Assembly: GCF_032452875.1 (NCBI RefSeq)
Contig: NW_026893841.1
Coordinates: 272,489 to 336,488 of the forward strand
Origin: Bos javanicus
Taxonomy: Eukaryota; Chordata; Mammalia; Artiodactyla; Bovidae
Length of the DNA stretch: 64,000 nucleotides
Reading direction: 5' to 3'
This document shows positions 13,479 through 27,514 of this stretch, piece after piece. The position numbers and the translations under genes are program-made. The notes below the pieces were generated by a model. It saw only the letters and a program-made list of their open reading frames with translations. It did not search any database and was not told the DNA's origin. Every line of letters starts with the position of its first letter. The first letter of the stretch is position 1.

Positions 13479-16400
13479 CTGCTGAGCTGCGTGATTACTG
13501 TCTGCTCATCTGCTTGACAATTGCCAGCTGAGCTGCACGATTCCTGCCTGTCATCTGCTTGACAATTGCCAGCTGTGCTGCGTAATTCCTGCCTGCTCAG
13601 CTGCTTGATTATTGCCAGCTGAGCAGCATGATTCCTCACAGCTGAGTTCCATGATTATTGCCTGCTGACTGTTTGATTCGTGCCTACTCAGCTCTTTGTT
13701 TATTGCCTCCAGAGGCACATGATCAGTGTATGATAGCAAACATGATCAGCGCATGATCAGTCACATGATCAGCGCCATTAAGTCACGTGATCACTACATG
13801 ATAGTCATGTGATCAGTCCATGCTCAGTCACGGTATCAGTGCATGATCAGCCACGTGATCAGTGCATGATCTGTCACATGATTAGTGTATGATCATCCAC
13901 GTGATCAGTGCATGGGCAGTCATGTGATCAGTGCATGATATAGACGTGATCAGTGCATGATCAGTCTCGTGATCAGTGCATGATAGCCACGTGATCAGTG
14001 CATGATCAGTCACCTGATGGGTGTATGATCATTCACGTGACCTGTACATGGTAGCTACATGATCATTGCATGATCAGCCACGTGAGTAGTGCATGATAGC
14101 CACGTGATCACTGCATGATCAGTCACGTGATCAGTGCATGATCAGTCATGTGACCAGTACATGGTAGCTGCGTGATCATGGCATGATCAGCCACGTGAGC
14201 AGTGCATGATAGCCACGTGATCAGTGCATGATCAGTCACGTGATCAGTGCATGATCAGTCACGTGATCAGTGCATGATCAGACACGTGATCAGTGCATGA
14301 TCAGCCACGTGATCAGTGCATGATAGCCACGTGATCAGTGCATGATCAGTCACGTGATCAGTGCATGATCAGTCACGTGATCAGTGCATATGAGCCACGT
14401 GATCAGTGCATGATCAGCCATGATCAGTGCATGATCAATTACGTGATCAGTGCATGATCAGTCACGTGACTACATGGTAGCTCGTGATCATTGCATGATC
14501 AGCCACGTGATCAGTGCATGATAGCCGTGATCAGTGCATGATAGCCACGTGATCAGTGCATGATCAGTCATGTGATCGTGTGTGATCAGCCACGTGATCA
14601 GTGCATGATATCCGTGATCAGTGCATGACAGCCACGTGATCAGTGCATGATAGCCACGTGATCAGTGCATGATCAGTCACGTGATCATGTGTGATCAGCC
14701 ACGTGATCAGTGCATGATGAGCCACGTGATCAGTGCATGATCAATTACGTGATCAGTGCATGATCAGTCACGTGACCAGTACATGGTTGCTCGTGATCGT
14801 TGCATGATCAGCCACGTGATCAGTGCATGATAGCCACGTGATCAGTGCATGATCAGTCACGTGATCAGTGCATGATCAGTCACGTGATCAGTGCATGATC
14901 AGCCACGTGATCAGTGCATGATCAGTCACGTGACCAGTATATGGTTGCTACGTGATCATTCATGATCAGCCACGTGATCAGTGCATGATAGCCACGTGAT
15001 CAGTGCATGAGTTACGTGAGCAGTTGATCAGCCACGTGATCAGTGCATGAGTGCCACGTGATCAGTGCATGATAGTCACGTGACAGTGTGTGATCAGCCA
15101 CGTGATCAGTGCATGATCAGCCACGTGATCAGTGCATGATAGCCACGTGATCAGTGCATGATCAGTTACGTGACAGTGTATGATCAGCCACGTGATCAGT
15201 GCATGATCAGACACGTGATCAGTGCATGATCAGCCACGTGATCAGTGCATGATATCCACGTGATCAGTGCATGATCATCACGTGATCAGTGTATGATCAG
15301 CCACGTGATCAGTGCATGATCAGTCACGTGATCAGTGCATGATAGCTGCGTGATCATGCATGATCAGCCACGTGATCAGTGCATGATAGCCACGTGATCA
15401 GTGCATGATCAGCCACGTGATCAGTGCATGATCAGTCACGTGATCAGTGCATGATCAGCCACGTGATCAGTGCATGATCAGTCACGTGATCAGTGCATGA
15501 TCAGCCACGTGATCAGTGCATGATCAGTCACGTGATCAGTGCATGATCAGCCACGTGATCAGTGCATGATAGCCACGTGATCAGTGCATGATCAGTCACG
15601 TGATCAGTGCATGATCAGTCACGTGATCAGTGCATGATCAGCCACGTGATCAGTGCATGATCAGCCACGTGATCAGTGCATGATCAATCACGTGATCAGT
15701 GCATGATCAGTCACGTGATCAGTACATGATAGCTACGTGATCAGTGCATGATCAGCCACGTGATCAGTGCATGATAGCCACGTGATCAGTGCATGATAGC
15801 CACGTGATCAGTGCATGATCAGTCATGTGATACGTGTGTGATCAGCCACGTGATCAGTGCATGATATCCACGTGATCAGTGCATGACAGCCACGTGATCA
15901 GTGCATGATAGCCACGTGATCAGTGCATGATCAGTCACGTGATACATGTGTGATCAGCCACGTGATCAGTGCATGATGAGACGTGATCAGTGCATGATCA
16001 ATTACGTGATCAGTGCATGATCAGTCACGTGACCAGTACATGGTTGCTACGTGATCGTTGCATGATCAGCCACGTGAGCAGAGCATGATAGCCACGTGAT
16101 CAGTGCATGATCAGTCACGTGATCAGTACATGATCAGTCACGTGAACAGTGCATGATCATTTACGTGATCTGTGCATGATCAGTCACGTGACCAGTATAT
16201 GGTAGCTACGTGATCATTCCATGACGAGCCACGTGAGCAGTGCATGATAGCCACGTGATGTGTGCATGAGTTACGTGAGCAGAGTATGATCAGCCACGTG
16301 ATCAGTGCATGAGTGCCACGTGATCAGTGCATGATATGTCACGTGACAGGTGTGTGATCAGCCACGTGAACAGTGCATGTTCAGCCACGTGATCAGTGCA

Positions 16401-16603
16401 TGATAGCCACGTGATCAGTGCATGATCAGTTACGTGAGCAGTGTATGATCAGCCACGTGATCAGTGCATGGTCAGACACGTGAACAGTGTATGATCAGCC
16501 ACGTGATCAGTGCATGATATCCAAGTGATCAGTGCATGATCATCACGTGATCAGTGTATGATCAGCCACGTGAACAGTGCATGCTCAGTCACGTGATCTG
16601 GGC
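13479..16603 (+). repeat. HOR unit 6 (3,125 bp), long type, first of super-unit A
   Basis: The cassette is 13479-13729 (G marker). L1 is at 14166 (+687) and L2 at 15344 (+1865). Between them lies a cycle in which GATATCC, CATCACGTG and CAGTCACGTGATC run directly into GATAGCTGCGTGATCATG, at the place where a cassette and about 440 bp of post-cassette block would sit. Small deletions (GTGACTACATGG near 14467, GATAGCCGTGATC near 14522) mark this cycle. Confidence 0.9.
14166..15343 (+). repeat. Cassette-less cycle of unit 6 (1,178 bp)
   Basis: This stretch keeps the block order of an ordinary unit from one landmark to the next but lacks about 690 bp (cassette plus post-cassette block). Monomers are closer to consensus than in cassette-bearing cycles; for example GATATCCACGTG replaces GATATCCAAGTG. 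Counterparts are 11057-12216, 25087-26274, 36064-37253 and 62629-63821. Confidence 0.85.
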
Positions 16604-18417
16604 CTGCTGAGCTGCGTGATTACTGTCTGCTCATCTGCTTGACAATTGCCAGCTGAGCTGCACGATTCCTGCCTGTCATCTGCTTGACAATTGCCAGCTG
16701 TGCTGCGTAATTCCTGCCTGCTCAGCTGCTTGATTATTGCCAGCTGAGCAGCATGATTCCTCACACCTGAGTTCCATGATTATTGCCTGCTGACTGTTTG
16801 ATTCGTGCCTACTCAGCTCTTTGTTTATTGCCTCCAGAGGCACATGATCAGTGTATGATAGCAAACATGATCAGCGCATGATCAGTCACATGATCAGCGC
16901 CATTAAGTCACGTGATCACTACATGATAGTCATGTGATCAGTCCATGCTCAGTCACGGTATCAGTGCATGATCAGCCACGTGATCAGTGCATGATCTGTC
17001 ACATGATTAGTGTATGATCATCCACGTGATCAGTGCATGGGCAGTCATGTGATCAGTGCATGATATAGACGTGATCAGTGCATGATCAGTCTCGTGATCA
17101 GTGCATGATAGCCACGTGATCAGTGCATGATCAGTCACCTGATGGGTGTATGATCATTCACGTGACCTGTACATGGTAGCTACATGATCATTGCATGATC
17201 AGCCACGTGAGTAGTGCATGATAGCCACGTGATCACTGCATGATCAGTCACGTGATCAGTGCATGATCAGTCATGTGACCAGTACATGGTAGCTGCGTGA
17301 TCATGGCATGATCAGCCACGTGAGCAGTGCATGATAGCCACGTGATCAGTGCATGATCAGACACGTGATCAGTGCATGATCAGTCACGTGATCAGTGCAT
17401 GATCAGCCACGTGATCAGTGCATGATCAGCCACGTGATCAGTGCATGATAGCCACGTGATCAGTGCATGATCAGTCACGTGATCAGTGCATGATCAGTCA
17501 CGTGATCAGTGCATGATCAGCCACGTGATCAGTGCATGATCAGCCACGTGATCAGTGCATGATCAATTATCAGTGCATGATCAGTGACCAGACATGGTAG
17601 TTGATCAGTTATGATCAGCCACGTGATCAGTGCATGATAGCCACGTGATCAGTGCATGATAGCCGTGATCAGTGCATGATCAGTCATGTGATCGTGTGTG
17701 ATCAGCCACGTGATCAGTGCATGATATCCACGTGATCAGTGCATGACAGCCACGTGATCAGTGCATGATAGCCACGTGATCAGTGCATGATCAGTCCACG
17801 TGATCAGCGTGATGTGCATGATCAGCCACGTGATCAGTGCATGATCAATTACGTGATCAGTGCATGATCAGTCACGTGATCAGTGCTCGTGATCATCGCA
17901 TGATCAGTACATGTGTACCATGATCAGTGCATGATCAGTCACGTGATCAGTACATGATCAGTCACGTGAACAGTGCATGATCATTTACGTGATCAGTGCA
18001 TGATCAGTCACGTGACCAGTATATGGTTGCTACGTGATCATTCCATGACCACGTGAGCAGTGCATGATAGCCACGTGATGTGTGCAGTTCGTGAGCAGAG
18101 TATGATCAGCCACGTGATCAGTGCATGAGTGGCACGTGATCAGTGCATGATATGTCACGTGACAGGTGTGTGATCAGCCACGTGAACAGTGCATGTTCAG
18201 CCACGTGATCAGTGCATGATAGCCACGTGATCAGTGCATGATCAGTTACGTGAGCAGTGCATGATCAGCCACGTGATCAGTGCATGGTCAGACGTGAACA
18301 GTGTATGATCAGCCACGTGATCAGTGCATGATATCCAAGTGATCAGTGCATGATCATCACGTGATCAGTGTATGATCAGCCACGTGAACAGTGCATGCTC
18401 AGTCACGTGATCTGGGC
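16604..18417 (+). repeat. HOR unit 7 (1,814 bp), second of super-unit A
   Basis: The cassette is 16604-16854 and L1 is at 17291. It is about 60 bp shorter than its counterparts at 27515 and 38508 because of many small deletions in 17,565-17,930 (for example CAATTATCAG, GACCAGACATGG and TAGTTGATCAG). The rest is ordinary. Confidence 0.88.
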
Positions 18418-20781
18418 CTGCTGAGCTGCGTGATTACTGTCTGCTCATCTGCTTGACAATTGCCAGCTGAGCTGCACGATTCCTGCCTGTCATCTGCTTG
18501 ACAATTGCCAGCTGTGCTGCGTAATTCCTGCCTGCTCAGCTGCTTGATTATTGCCAGCTGAGCAGCATGATTCCTCACACCTGAGTTCCATGATTATTGC
18601 CTGCTGACTGTTTGATTCGTGCCTACTCAGCTCTTTGTTTATTGCCTCCAGAGGCACATGATCAGTGTATGATAGCAAACATGATCAGCGCATGATCAGT
18701 CACATGATCAGCGCCATTAAGTCACGTGATCACTACATGATAGTCATGTGATCAGTCCATGCTCAGTCACGGTATCAGTGCATGATCAGCCACGTGATCA
18801 GTGCATGATCTGTCACAAGATTAGTGTATGATCATCCACGTGATCAGTGCATGGGCAGTCATGTGATCAGTGCATGATATAGACGTGATCAGTGCATGAT
18901 CAGTCTCGTGATCAGTGCATGATAGCCACGTGATCAGTGCATGATCAGTCACCTGATGGGTGTATGATCATTCACGTGACCTGTACATGGTAGCTACATG
19001 ATCATTGCATGATCAGCCACGTGAGTAGTTCATGATAGCCACGTGATCACTGCATGATCAGTCACGTGATCAGTGCATGATCAGTCATGTGACCAGTACA
19101 TGGTAGCTGCGTGATCATGGCATGATCAGCCACGTGAGCAGTGCATGATAGCCACGTGATCAGTGCATGATCAGACACGTGATCAGTGCATGATCAGTCA
19201 CGTGATCAGTGCATGATCAGCCACGTGATCAGTGCATGATCAGGCACGTGATCAGTGTATGATCAGCCAGTGATCAGTGCATGATAGCCACGTGATCAGT
19301 GCATGATCAGTCACGTGATCAGTGCATGATCAGTCACGTGATCAGTGCATGATCAGCCACGTGATCAGTGCATGATCAGCCACGTGATCAGTGCATGATC
19401 AATTACGTGATCAGTGCATGATCAGTCACGTGATCAGTGATATTCGTGATCAGTGCATGATCAGCCACGTGATCAGTGCATGATAGCCGTGATCAGTGCA
19501 TGATAGCCACGTGATCAGTGCATGATAGCCACGTGATCAGTGCATGATCAGTCACGTGATCGTGTGTGATCAGCCACGTGATCAGTGCATGATATCCACG
19601 TGATCAGTGCATGATCAGCCACGTGATCAGTGCATGATAGCCCGTGATCAGTGCATGATCAGTCACGTATCATGTGTGATCAGCCACGTGATCAGTGCAT
19701 GATAGCCACGTGATCAGTGCATGATCAGTTACGTGATCAGTGCATGATCAGCCACGTGATCAGTGCATGATCAGTCACGTGATCAGTGCATGATCAGCCA
19801 CGTGATCAGTGCATGATATCCACGTGATCAGTGCATGATCATCACGTGATCAGTGCATGATCAGCCACGTGATCAGTGCATGATCAGTCATTGATCAGTG
19901 CATGATAGCTGCGTGATCATGCATGATCAGCCACGTGATCAGTGCATGATAGCCACGTGATCAGTGCATGATCAGCCACGTGATCAGTGCATGATCAGTC
20001 ACGTGATCAGTGCATGATCAGCCACGTGATCAGTGCATGATCAGTCACGTGATCAGTGCATGATCAGCCACGTGATCAGTGCATGATCAGTCACGTGATC
20101 AGTGTATGATCAGCCACGTGATCAGTGCATGATCAGCCACGTGATCAGTGCATGATCAGTCACGTGATCAGTGCATGATCAGTCACGTGATCAGTGCATG
20201 ATCAGCCACGTGATCAGTGCATGATCAGCCACGTGATCAGTGCATGATCAATTACGTGATCAGTGCATGATCAGTCACGTGATCAGTACATGGTAGCTAC
20301 GTGATCATTGCATGATCAGCCACGTGATCAGTGCATGATAGCCACGTGATCAGTGCATGATCAGCCACGTGATCAGTGCATGATCAGCCACGTGATCATG
20401 TGCATGATCAGTCACGTGATCGTGTGTGATCAGCCACGTGATCAGTGCATGATATCCACGTGATCAGTGCATGACAGCCACGTGATCAGTGCATGATAGC
20501 CACGTGATCAGTGCATGATCAGTCACGTGATCAGTGTGATCAGCCACGTGATCAGTGCATGATCAGTTACGTGATCAGTGCATGATCAGTCGTGATCAGT
20601 GCATGATCACGTGATCAGTGCATGATCAGCCACGTGATCAGTGCATGATAGCCACGTGATCAGTGCATGATCAGTCACGTGATCAGTGCATGATCAGTCA
20701 CGTGATCAGTGCATGATCAGTCACGTGATCAGTGCATGATCAGCCACGTGATCAGTGCATGATCAGTCACGTGATCAGGGC
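18418..20781 (+). repeat. HOR unit 8 (2,364 bp), third of super-unit A
   Basis: The cassette is 18418-18668. Landmarks are at 19105 and 19907, only 802 bp apart, so this unit holds a cassette-less cycle that has also lost the GTTGCT...GTTCAGCC part. The post-cassette marker is CACAAGATTAG. The last 900 bp before the next cassette are near-consensus monomers, unlike most pre-cassette blocks. Confidence 0.88.
20604..20617. repeat. Second perfect palindrome TGATCACGTGATCA
   Basis: This is the same monomer fusion as at 11439-11452, in a different HOR unit and in different surroundings, so it probably arose independently. Confidence 0.9.
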
Positions 20782-20987
20782 CTGCTGAGCTGCGTGATTA
20801 CTGTCTGCTCATCTGCTTGACAATTGCCAGCTGAGCTGCACGATTCCTGCCTGCTCAGCTGCTTGATTATTGCCAGCTGAGCAGCATGATTCCTCACACC
20901 TGAGTTCCATGATTATTGCCTGCTGACTGTTTGATTCGTGCCTACTCAGCTCTTTGTTTATTGCCTCCAGAGGCACATGATCAGTGT
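20782..20987 (+). repeat. Short cassette (206 bp), fourth unit of super-unit A
   Basis: It is identical in layout to the 251-bp cassette except that subunits 4 and 5 (22 + 23 = 45 bp) are missing, so GATTCCTGC is followed directly by CTGCTCAGCTG. Loss of exactly one subunit pair fits unequal exchange between neighbouring pairs. The sequence just upstream (20,420-20,781) is near-consensus monomers rather than the usual diverged pre-cassette block. Confidence 0.9.
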
Positions 20988-22616
20988 ATGATAGCAAACA
21001 TGATCAGCGCATGATCAGTCACATGATCAGCGCCATTAAGTCACGTGATCACTACATGATAGTCATGTGATCAGTCCATGCTCAGTCACGGTATCAGTGC
21101 ATGATCAGCCACGTGATCAGTGCATGATCTGTCACAAGATTAGTGTATGATCATCCACGTGATCAGTGCATGGGCAGTCATGTGATCAGTGCATGATATA
21201 GACGTGATCAGTGCATGATCAGTCACGTGATCAGTGCATGATAGCCACGTGATCAGTGCATGATCAGTCACCTGATGGGTGTATGATCATTCACGTGACC
21301 TGTACATGGTAGCTACATGATCATTGCATGATCAGCCACGTGAGTAGTGCATGATAGCCACGTGATCAGTGCATGATCAGTCACGTGATCAGTGCATGAT
21401 CAGTCATGTGACCAGTACATGGTAGCTGCGTGATCATGGCATGATCAGTCACGTGATCAGTGCATGATCAGCCACGTGATCAGTGCATGATCAGCCACGT
21501 GATCAGTGCATGATCAGCCACGTGATCAGTGCATGATCAGCCACGTGATCAGTGCATGATCAGCCACGTGATCAGTGCATGATAGCCACGTGATCAGTGC
21601 ATGATCAGTCACGTGATCAGTGCATGATCAGTTACGTGATCAGTGTATGATCAGCCACGTGATCAGTGCATGATCAGCCACGTGATCAGTGCATGATCAA
21701 TTACGTGATCAGTGCATGATCAGTCACGTGACCAGTACATGGTAGCTACGTGATCATTGCATGATCAGCCACGTGATCAGTGCATGATAGCCACGTGATC
21801 AGTGCATGATAGCCACGTGATCAGTGCATGATCAGTCATGTGATACGTGTGTGATCAGCCACGTGATCAGTGCATGATATCCACGTGATCAGTGCATGAC
21901 AGCCACGTGATCAGTGCATGAGAGCCACGTGATCAGTGCATGATCAGTCACGTGATACATGTGTGATCAGCCACGTGATCAGTGCATGATGAGCCACGTG
22001 ATCAGTGCAGGATCAATTACGTGATCAGTGCATGATCAGTCACGTGACCAGTACATGGTTGCTCGTGATCGTTGCATGATCAGCCACGTGAGCAGAGCAT
22101 GATAGCCACGTGATCAGTGCATGATCAGTCACGTGATCAGTACATGATCAGTCACGTGAACAGTGCATGATCATTTACGTGATCTTTGCATGATCAGTCA
22201 CGTGACCAGTATATGGTTGCTACGTGATCATTCCATGACAGCCACGTGAGCAGTGCATGATAGCCACGTGATGTGTGCATGAGTTACGTGAGCAGAGTAT
22301 GATCAGCCACGTGATCAGTGCATGAGTGCCACGTGATCAGTGCATGATATGTCACGTGACAGGTGTGTGATCAGCCACGTGAACAGTGCATGTTCAGCCA
22401 CGTGATCAGTGCATGATAGCCACGTGATCAGTGCATGATCAGTTACGTGAGCAGTGTATGATCAGCCACGTGATCAGTGCATGGTCAGACACGTGAACAG
22501 TGTATGATCAGCCACGTGATCAGTGCATGATATCCAAGTGATCAGTGCATGATCATCACGTGATCAGTGTATGATCAGCCACGTGAACAGTGCATGCTCA
22601 GTCACGTGATCTGGGC
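20782..22616 (+). repeat. HOR unit 9 (1,835 bp), short-cassette unit of super-unit A
   Basis: It starts with the 206-bp cassette. L1 is at 21424, 642 bp after the cassette start, as expected from the 45-bp loss. It has the CACAAGATTAG marker and CAGTCACGTG where most units have CAGTCTCGTG. A run of six AGCC-type monomers follows L1 (21,460-21,590). Confidence 0.9.
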
Positions 22617-24399
22617 CTGCTGAGCTGCGTGATTACTGTCTGCTCATCTGCTTGACAATTGCCAGCTGAGCTGCACGATTCCTGCCTGTCATCTGCTTGA
22701 CAATTGCCAGCTGTGCTGCGTAATTCCTGCCTGCTCAGCTGCTTGATTATTGCCAGCTGAGCAGCATGATTCCTCACACCTGAGTTCCATGATTATTGCC
22801 TGCTGACTGTTTGATTCGTGCCTACTCAGCTCTTTGTTTATTGCCTCCAGAGGCACATGATCAGTGTATGATAGCAAACATGATCAGCGCATGATCAGTC
22901 ACATGATCAGCGCCATTAAGTCACGTGATCACTACATGATAGTCATGTGATCAGTCCATGCTCAGTCACGGTATCAGTGCATGATCAGCCACGTGATCAG
23001 TGCATGATCTGTCACATGATTAGTGTATGATCATCCACGTGATCAGTGCATGTCATGTGATCAGTGCATGATATAGACGTGATCAGTGCATGATCAGTCT
23101 CGTGATCAGTGCATGATAGCCACGTGATCAGTGCATGATCAGTCACCTGATGGGTGTATGATCATTCACGTGACCTGTACATGGTAGCTACATGATCATT
23201 GCATGATCAGCCACGTGAGTAGTGCATGATAGCCACGTGATCAGTGCATGATCAGTCACGTGATCAGTGCATGATCAGTCATGTGACCAGTACATGGTAG
23301 CTGCGTGATCATGCATGATCAGCCACGTGATCAGTGCATGATAGCCACGTGATCAGTGCATGATCAGCCACGTGATCAGTGCATGATCAGTCACGTGATC
23401 AGTGCATGATCAGTCACGTGATCAGTGCATGATCAGCCACGTGATCAGTGCATGATCAGCCACGTGATCAGTGCATGATCAGTTACGTGATCAGTGCATG
23501 ATCAGTCACGTGACCAGTACATGATAGCTACGTGATCAGTGCATGATCAGCCACGTGATCAGTGCATGATAGCCACGTGATCAGTGCATGATAGCCACGT
23601 GATCAGTGCATGATCAGTCATGTGATACGTGTGTGATCAGCCACGTGATCAGTGCATGATATCCACGTGATCAGTGCATGACAGCCACGTGATCAGTGCA
23701 TGATAGCCACGTGATCAGTGCATGATCAGTCACGTGATACATGTGTGATCAGCCACGTGATCAGTGCATGATGAGCCACGTGATCAGTGCAGGATCAATT
23801 ACGTGATCAGTGCATGATCAGTCACGTGACCAGTACATGGTTGCTACGTGATCGTTGCATGATCAGCCACGTGAGCAGTGCATGATAGCCACGTGATCAG
23901 TGCATGATCAGTCACGTGATCAGTACATGATCAGTCACGTGAACAGTGCATGATCATTTACGTGATCAGTGCATGATCAGTCACGTGACCAGTATATGGT
24001 TGCTACGTGATCATTCCATGACAGCCACGTGAGCAGTGCATGATAGCCACGTGATGTGTGCATGAGTTACGTGAGCAGAGTATGATCAGCCACGTGATCA
24101 GTGCATGAGTGCCACGTGATCAGTGCATGATATGTCACGTGACAGGTGTGTGATCAGCCACGTGAACAGTGCATGTTCAGCCACGTGATCAGTGCATGAT
24201 AGCCACGTGATCAGTGCATGATCAGTTACGTGAGCAGTGTATGATCAGCCACGTGATCAGTGCATGGTCAGACACGTGAACAGTGTATGATCAGCCACGT
24301 GATCAGTGCATGATATCCAAGTGATCAGTGCATGATCATCACGTGATCAGTGTATGATCAGCCACGTGAACAGTGCATGCTCAGTCACGTGATCTGGGC
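22617..24399 (+). repeat. HOR unit 10 (1,783 bp), fifth of super-unit A
   Basis: The cassette is 22617-22867 (C marker) and L1 is at 23299. Private marker: GCATGTCATGTG near 23049. The near-consensus stretch after L1 is shorter than in unit 2, which accounts for the 90-bp deficit shared with units 33590-35376 and 44557-46337. Confidence 0.9.
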
Positions 24400-27300
24400 C
24401 TGCTGAGCTGCGTGATTACTGTCTGCTCATCTGCTTGACAATTGCCAGCTGAGCTGCACGATTCCTGCCTGTCATCTGCTTGACAATTGCCAGCTGTGCT
24501 GCGTAATTCCTGCCTGCTCAGCTGCTTGATTATTGCCAGCTGAGCAGCATGATTCCTCACAGCTGAGTTCCATGATTATTGCCTGCTGACTGTTTGATTC
24601 GTGCCTACTCAGCTCTTTGTTTATTGCCTCCAGAGGCACATGATCAGTGTATGATAGCAAACATGATCAGCGCATGATCAGTCACATGATCAGCGCCATT
24701 AAGTCACGTGATCACTACATGATAGTCATGTGATCAGTCCATGCTCAGTCACGGTATCAGTGCATGATCAGCCACGTGATCAGTGCATGATCTGTCACAT
24801 GATTAGTGTATGATCATCCACGTGATCAGTGCATGGGCAGTCATGTGATCAGTGCATGATATAGACGTGATCAGTGCATGATCAGTCTCGTGATCAGTGC
24901 ATGATAGCCACGTGATCAGTGCATGATCAGTCACCTGATGGGTGTATGATCATTCACGTGACCTGTACATGGTAGCTACATGATCATTGCATGATCAGCC
25001 ACGTGAGTAGTGCATGATAGCCACGTGATCACTGCATGATCAGTCACGTGATCAGTGCATGATCAGTCATGTGACCAGTACATGGTAGCTGCGTGATCAT
25101 GGCATGATCAGCCACGTGAGCAGTGCATGATAGCCACGTGATCAGTGCATGATCAGACACGTGATCAGTGCATGATCAGTCACGTGATCAGTGCATGATC
25201 AGCCACGTGATCAGTGCATGCCAGCCACGTGATCAGTGCATGATAGCCACGTGATCAGTGCATGATCAGTCACGTGATCAGTGCATGATCAGTCACGTGA
25301 TCAGTGCATGATCAGCCACGTGATCAGTGCATGATCAGCCACGTGATCAGTGCATGATCAATTACGTGATCAGTGCATGATCAGTCACGTGACCAGTACA
25401 TGGTAGCTACGTGATCATTGCATGATCAGCCACGTGATCAGTGCATGATAGCCACGTGATCAGTGCATGATAGCCACGTGATCAGTGCATGATCAGTCAT
25501 GTGATAGCGTGTGATCAGCCATGATCAGTGCATGATATCCACGTGATCAGTGCATGACAGCCACGTGATCAGTGCATGAGAGCCACGTGATCAGTGCATG
25601 ATCAGTCACGTGATCATGTGTGATCAGCCACGTGATCAGTGCATGATCAGCCACGTGATCAGTGCATGATCAATTACGTGATCAGTGCATGATCAGTCAC
25701 GTGACCAGTACATGGTTGCTACGTGATCAGTGCATGATCAGCCACGTGATCAGTGCATGATAGCCACGTGATCAGTGCATGATCAGTCACGTGATCAGTG
25801 CATGATCAGTCACGTGAACAGTGCATGATCATTTACGTGATCAGTGCATGATCAGTCACGTGACCAGTATATGGTTGCCACGTGATCATTGCATGATCAG
25901 CCACGTGATCAGTGCATGATAGCCACGTGATGTGCATGAGTCACGTGATCAGTATGATCAGCCACGTGATCAGTGCATGATGCCACGTGATCAGTGCATG
26001 ATAGTCACGTGATCAGTGCATGATCAGCCACGTGATCAGTGCATGATCAGCCACGTGATCAGTGCATGATAGCCACGTGATCAGTGCATGATCAGCCACG
26101 TGATCAGTGCATGATCAGCCACGTGATCAGTGCATGATCAGCCACGTGATCAGTGCATGATCAGCCACGTGATCAGTGCATGATATCCACGTGATCAGTG
26201 CATGATCATCACGTGATCAGTGCATGATCAGCCACGTGATCAGTGCATGATCAGTCACGTGATCAGTGCATGATAGCTGCGTGATCATGCATGATCAGCC
26301 ACGTGATCAGTGCATGATAGCCACGTGATCAGTGCATGATCAGTCACGTGATCAGTGCATGATCAGTCACGTGATCAGTGCATGATCAGCCACGTGATCA
26401 GTGCATGATCAGTCACGTGATCAGTGCATGATCAGCCACGTGATCAGTGCATGATCAGTCACGTGATCAGTGCATGATCAGCCACGTGATCAGTGCATGA
26501 TAGCCACGTGATCAGTGCATGATCAGTCACGTGATCAGTGCATGATCAGTCACGTGATCAGTGCATGATCAGCCACGTGATCAGTGCATGATCAGCCACG
26601 TGATCAGTGCATGATCAATTACGTGATCAGTGCATGATCAGTCACGTGATCAGTGCATGGTAGCTACGTGATCAGTGCATGATCAGCCACGTGATCAGTG
26701 CATGATAGCCACGTGATCAGTGCATGATAGCCACGTGATCAGTGCATGATCAGTCATGTGATCGTGTGTGATCAGCCACGTGATCAGTGCATGATATCCA
26801 CGTGATCAGTGCATGACAGCCACGTGATCAGTGCATGATAGCCACGTGATCAGTGCATGATCAGTCACGTGATCATGTGTGATCAGCCACGTGATCAGTG
26901 CATGATGAGCCACGTGATCAGTGCAGGATCAATTACGTGATCAGTGCATGATCAGTCACGTGACCAGTACATGGTTGCTACGTGATCGTTGCATGATCAG
27001 CCACGTGAGAGCATGATAGCCACGTGATCAGTGCATGATCAGTCACGTGATCAGTACATGATCAGTCACGTGAACAGTGCATGATCATTTACGTGATCTG
27101 TGCATGATCAGTCACGTGACCAGTATATGGTAGCTACGTGATCATTCCATGACGAGCCACGTGAGCAGTGCATGATAGCCACGTGATGTGTGCATGAGTT
27201 ACGTGAGCAGAGTATGATCAGCCACGTGATCAGTGCATGAGTGCCACGTGATCAGTGCATGATATGTCACGTGACAGGTGTGTGATCAGCCACGTGAACA

Positions 27301-27514
27301 GTGCATGTTCAGCCACGTGATCAGTGCATGATAGCAGTGATCACGTGAGCAGTGTATGATCAGCCACGTGATCAGTGCATGGTCAGACACGTGAACAGTG
27401 TATGATCAGCCACGTGATCAGTGCATGATATCCAAGTGATCAGTGCATGATCATCACGTGATCAGTGTATGATCAGCCACGTGAACAGTGCATGCTCAGT
27501 CACGTGATCTGGGC
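24400..27514 (+). repeat. HOR unit 11 (3,115 bp), long type, first of super-unit B
   Basis: The cassette is 24400-24650 (G marker). Landmarks are at 25087 and 26275. The cassette-less cycle between them ends in the most homogeneous stretch of the window, where AGCC and AGTC forms alternate (about 25,970-26,660). Confidence 0.9.

Larger units (their letters stand above)
13479..24399 (+). repeat. Super-unit A (10,921 bp): five HOR units
   Basis: This group has cassette-to-cassette lengths 3125, 1814, 2364, 1835 and 1783. The L1/L2 landmark falls at 14166, 15344, 17291, 19105, 19907, 21424 and 23299, that is spacings of 1178, 1947, 1814, 802, 1517 and 1875. The next super-unit repeats the same series. 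The fourth cassette (20782-20987) is the 45-bp-shorter form. The boundary at the first cassette is arbitrary because any phase of the period is equivalent. Confidence 0.88.
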
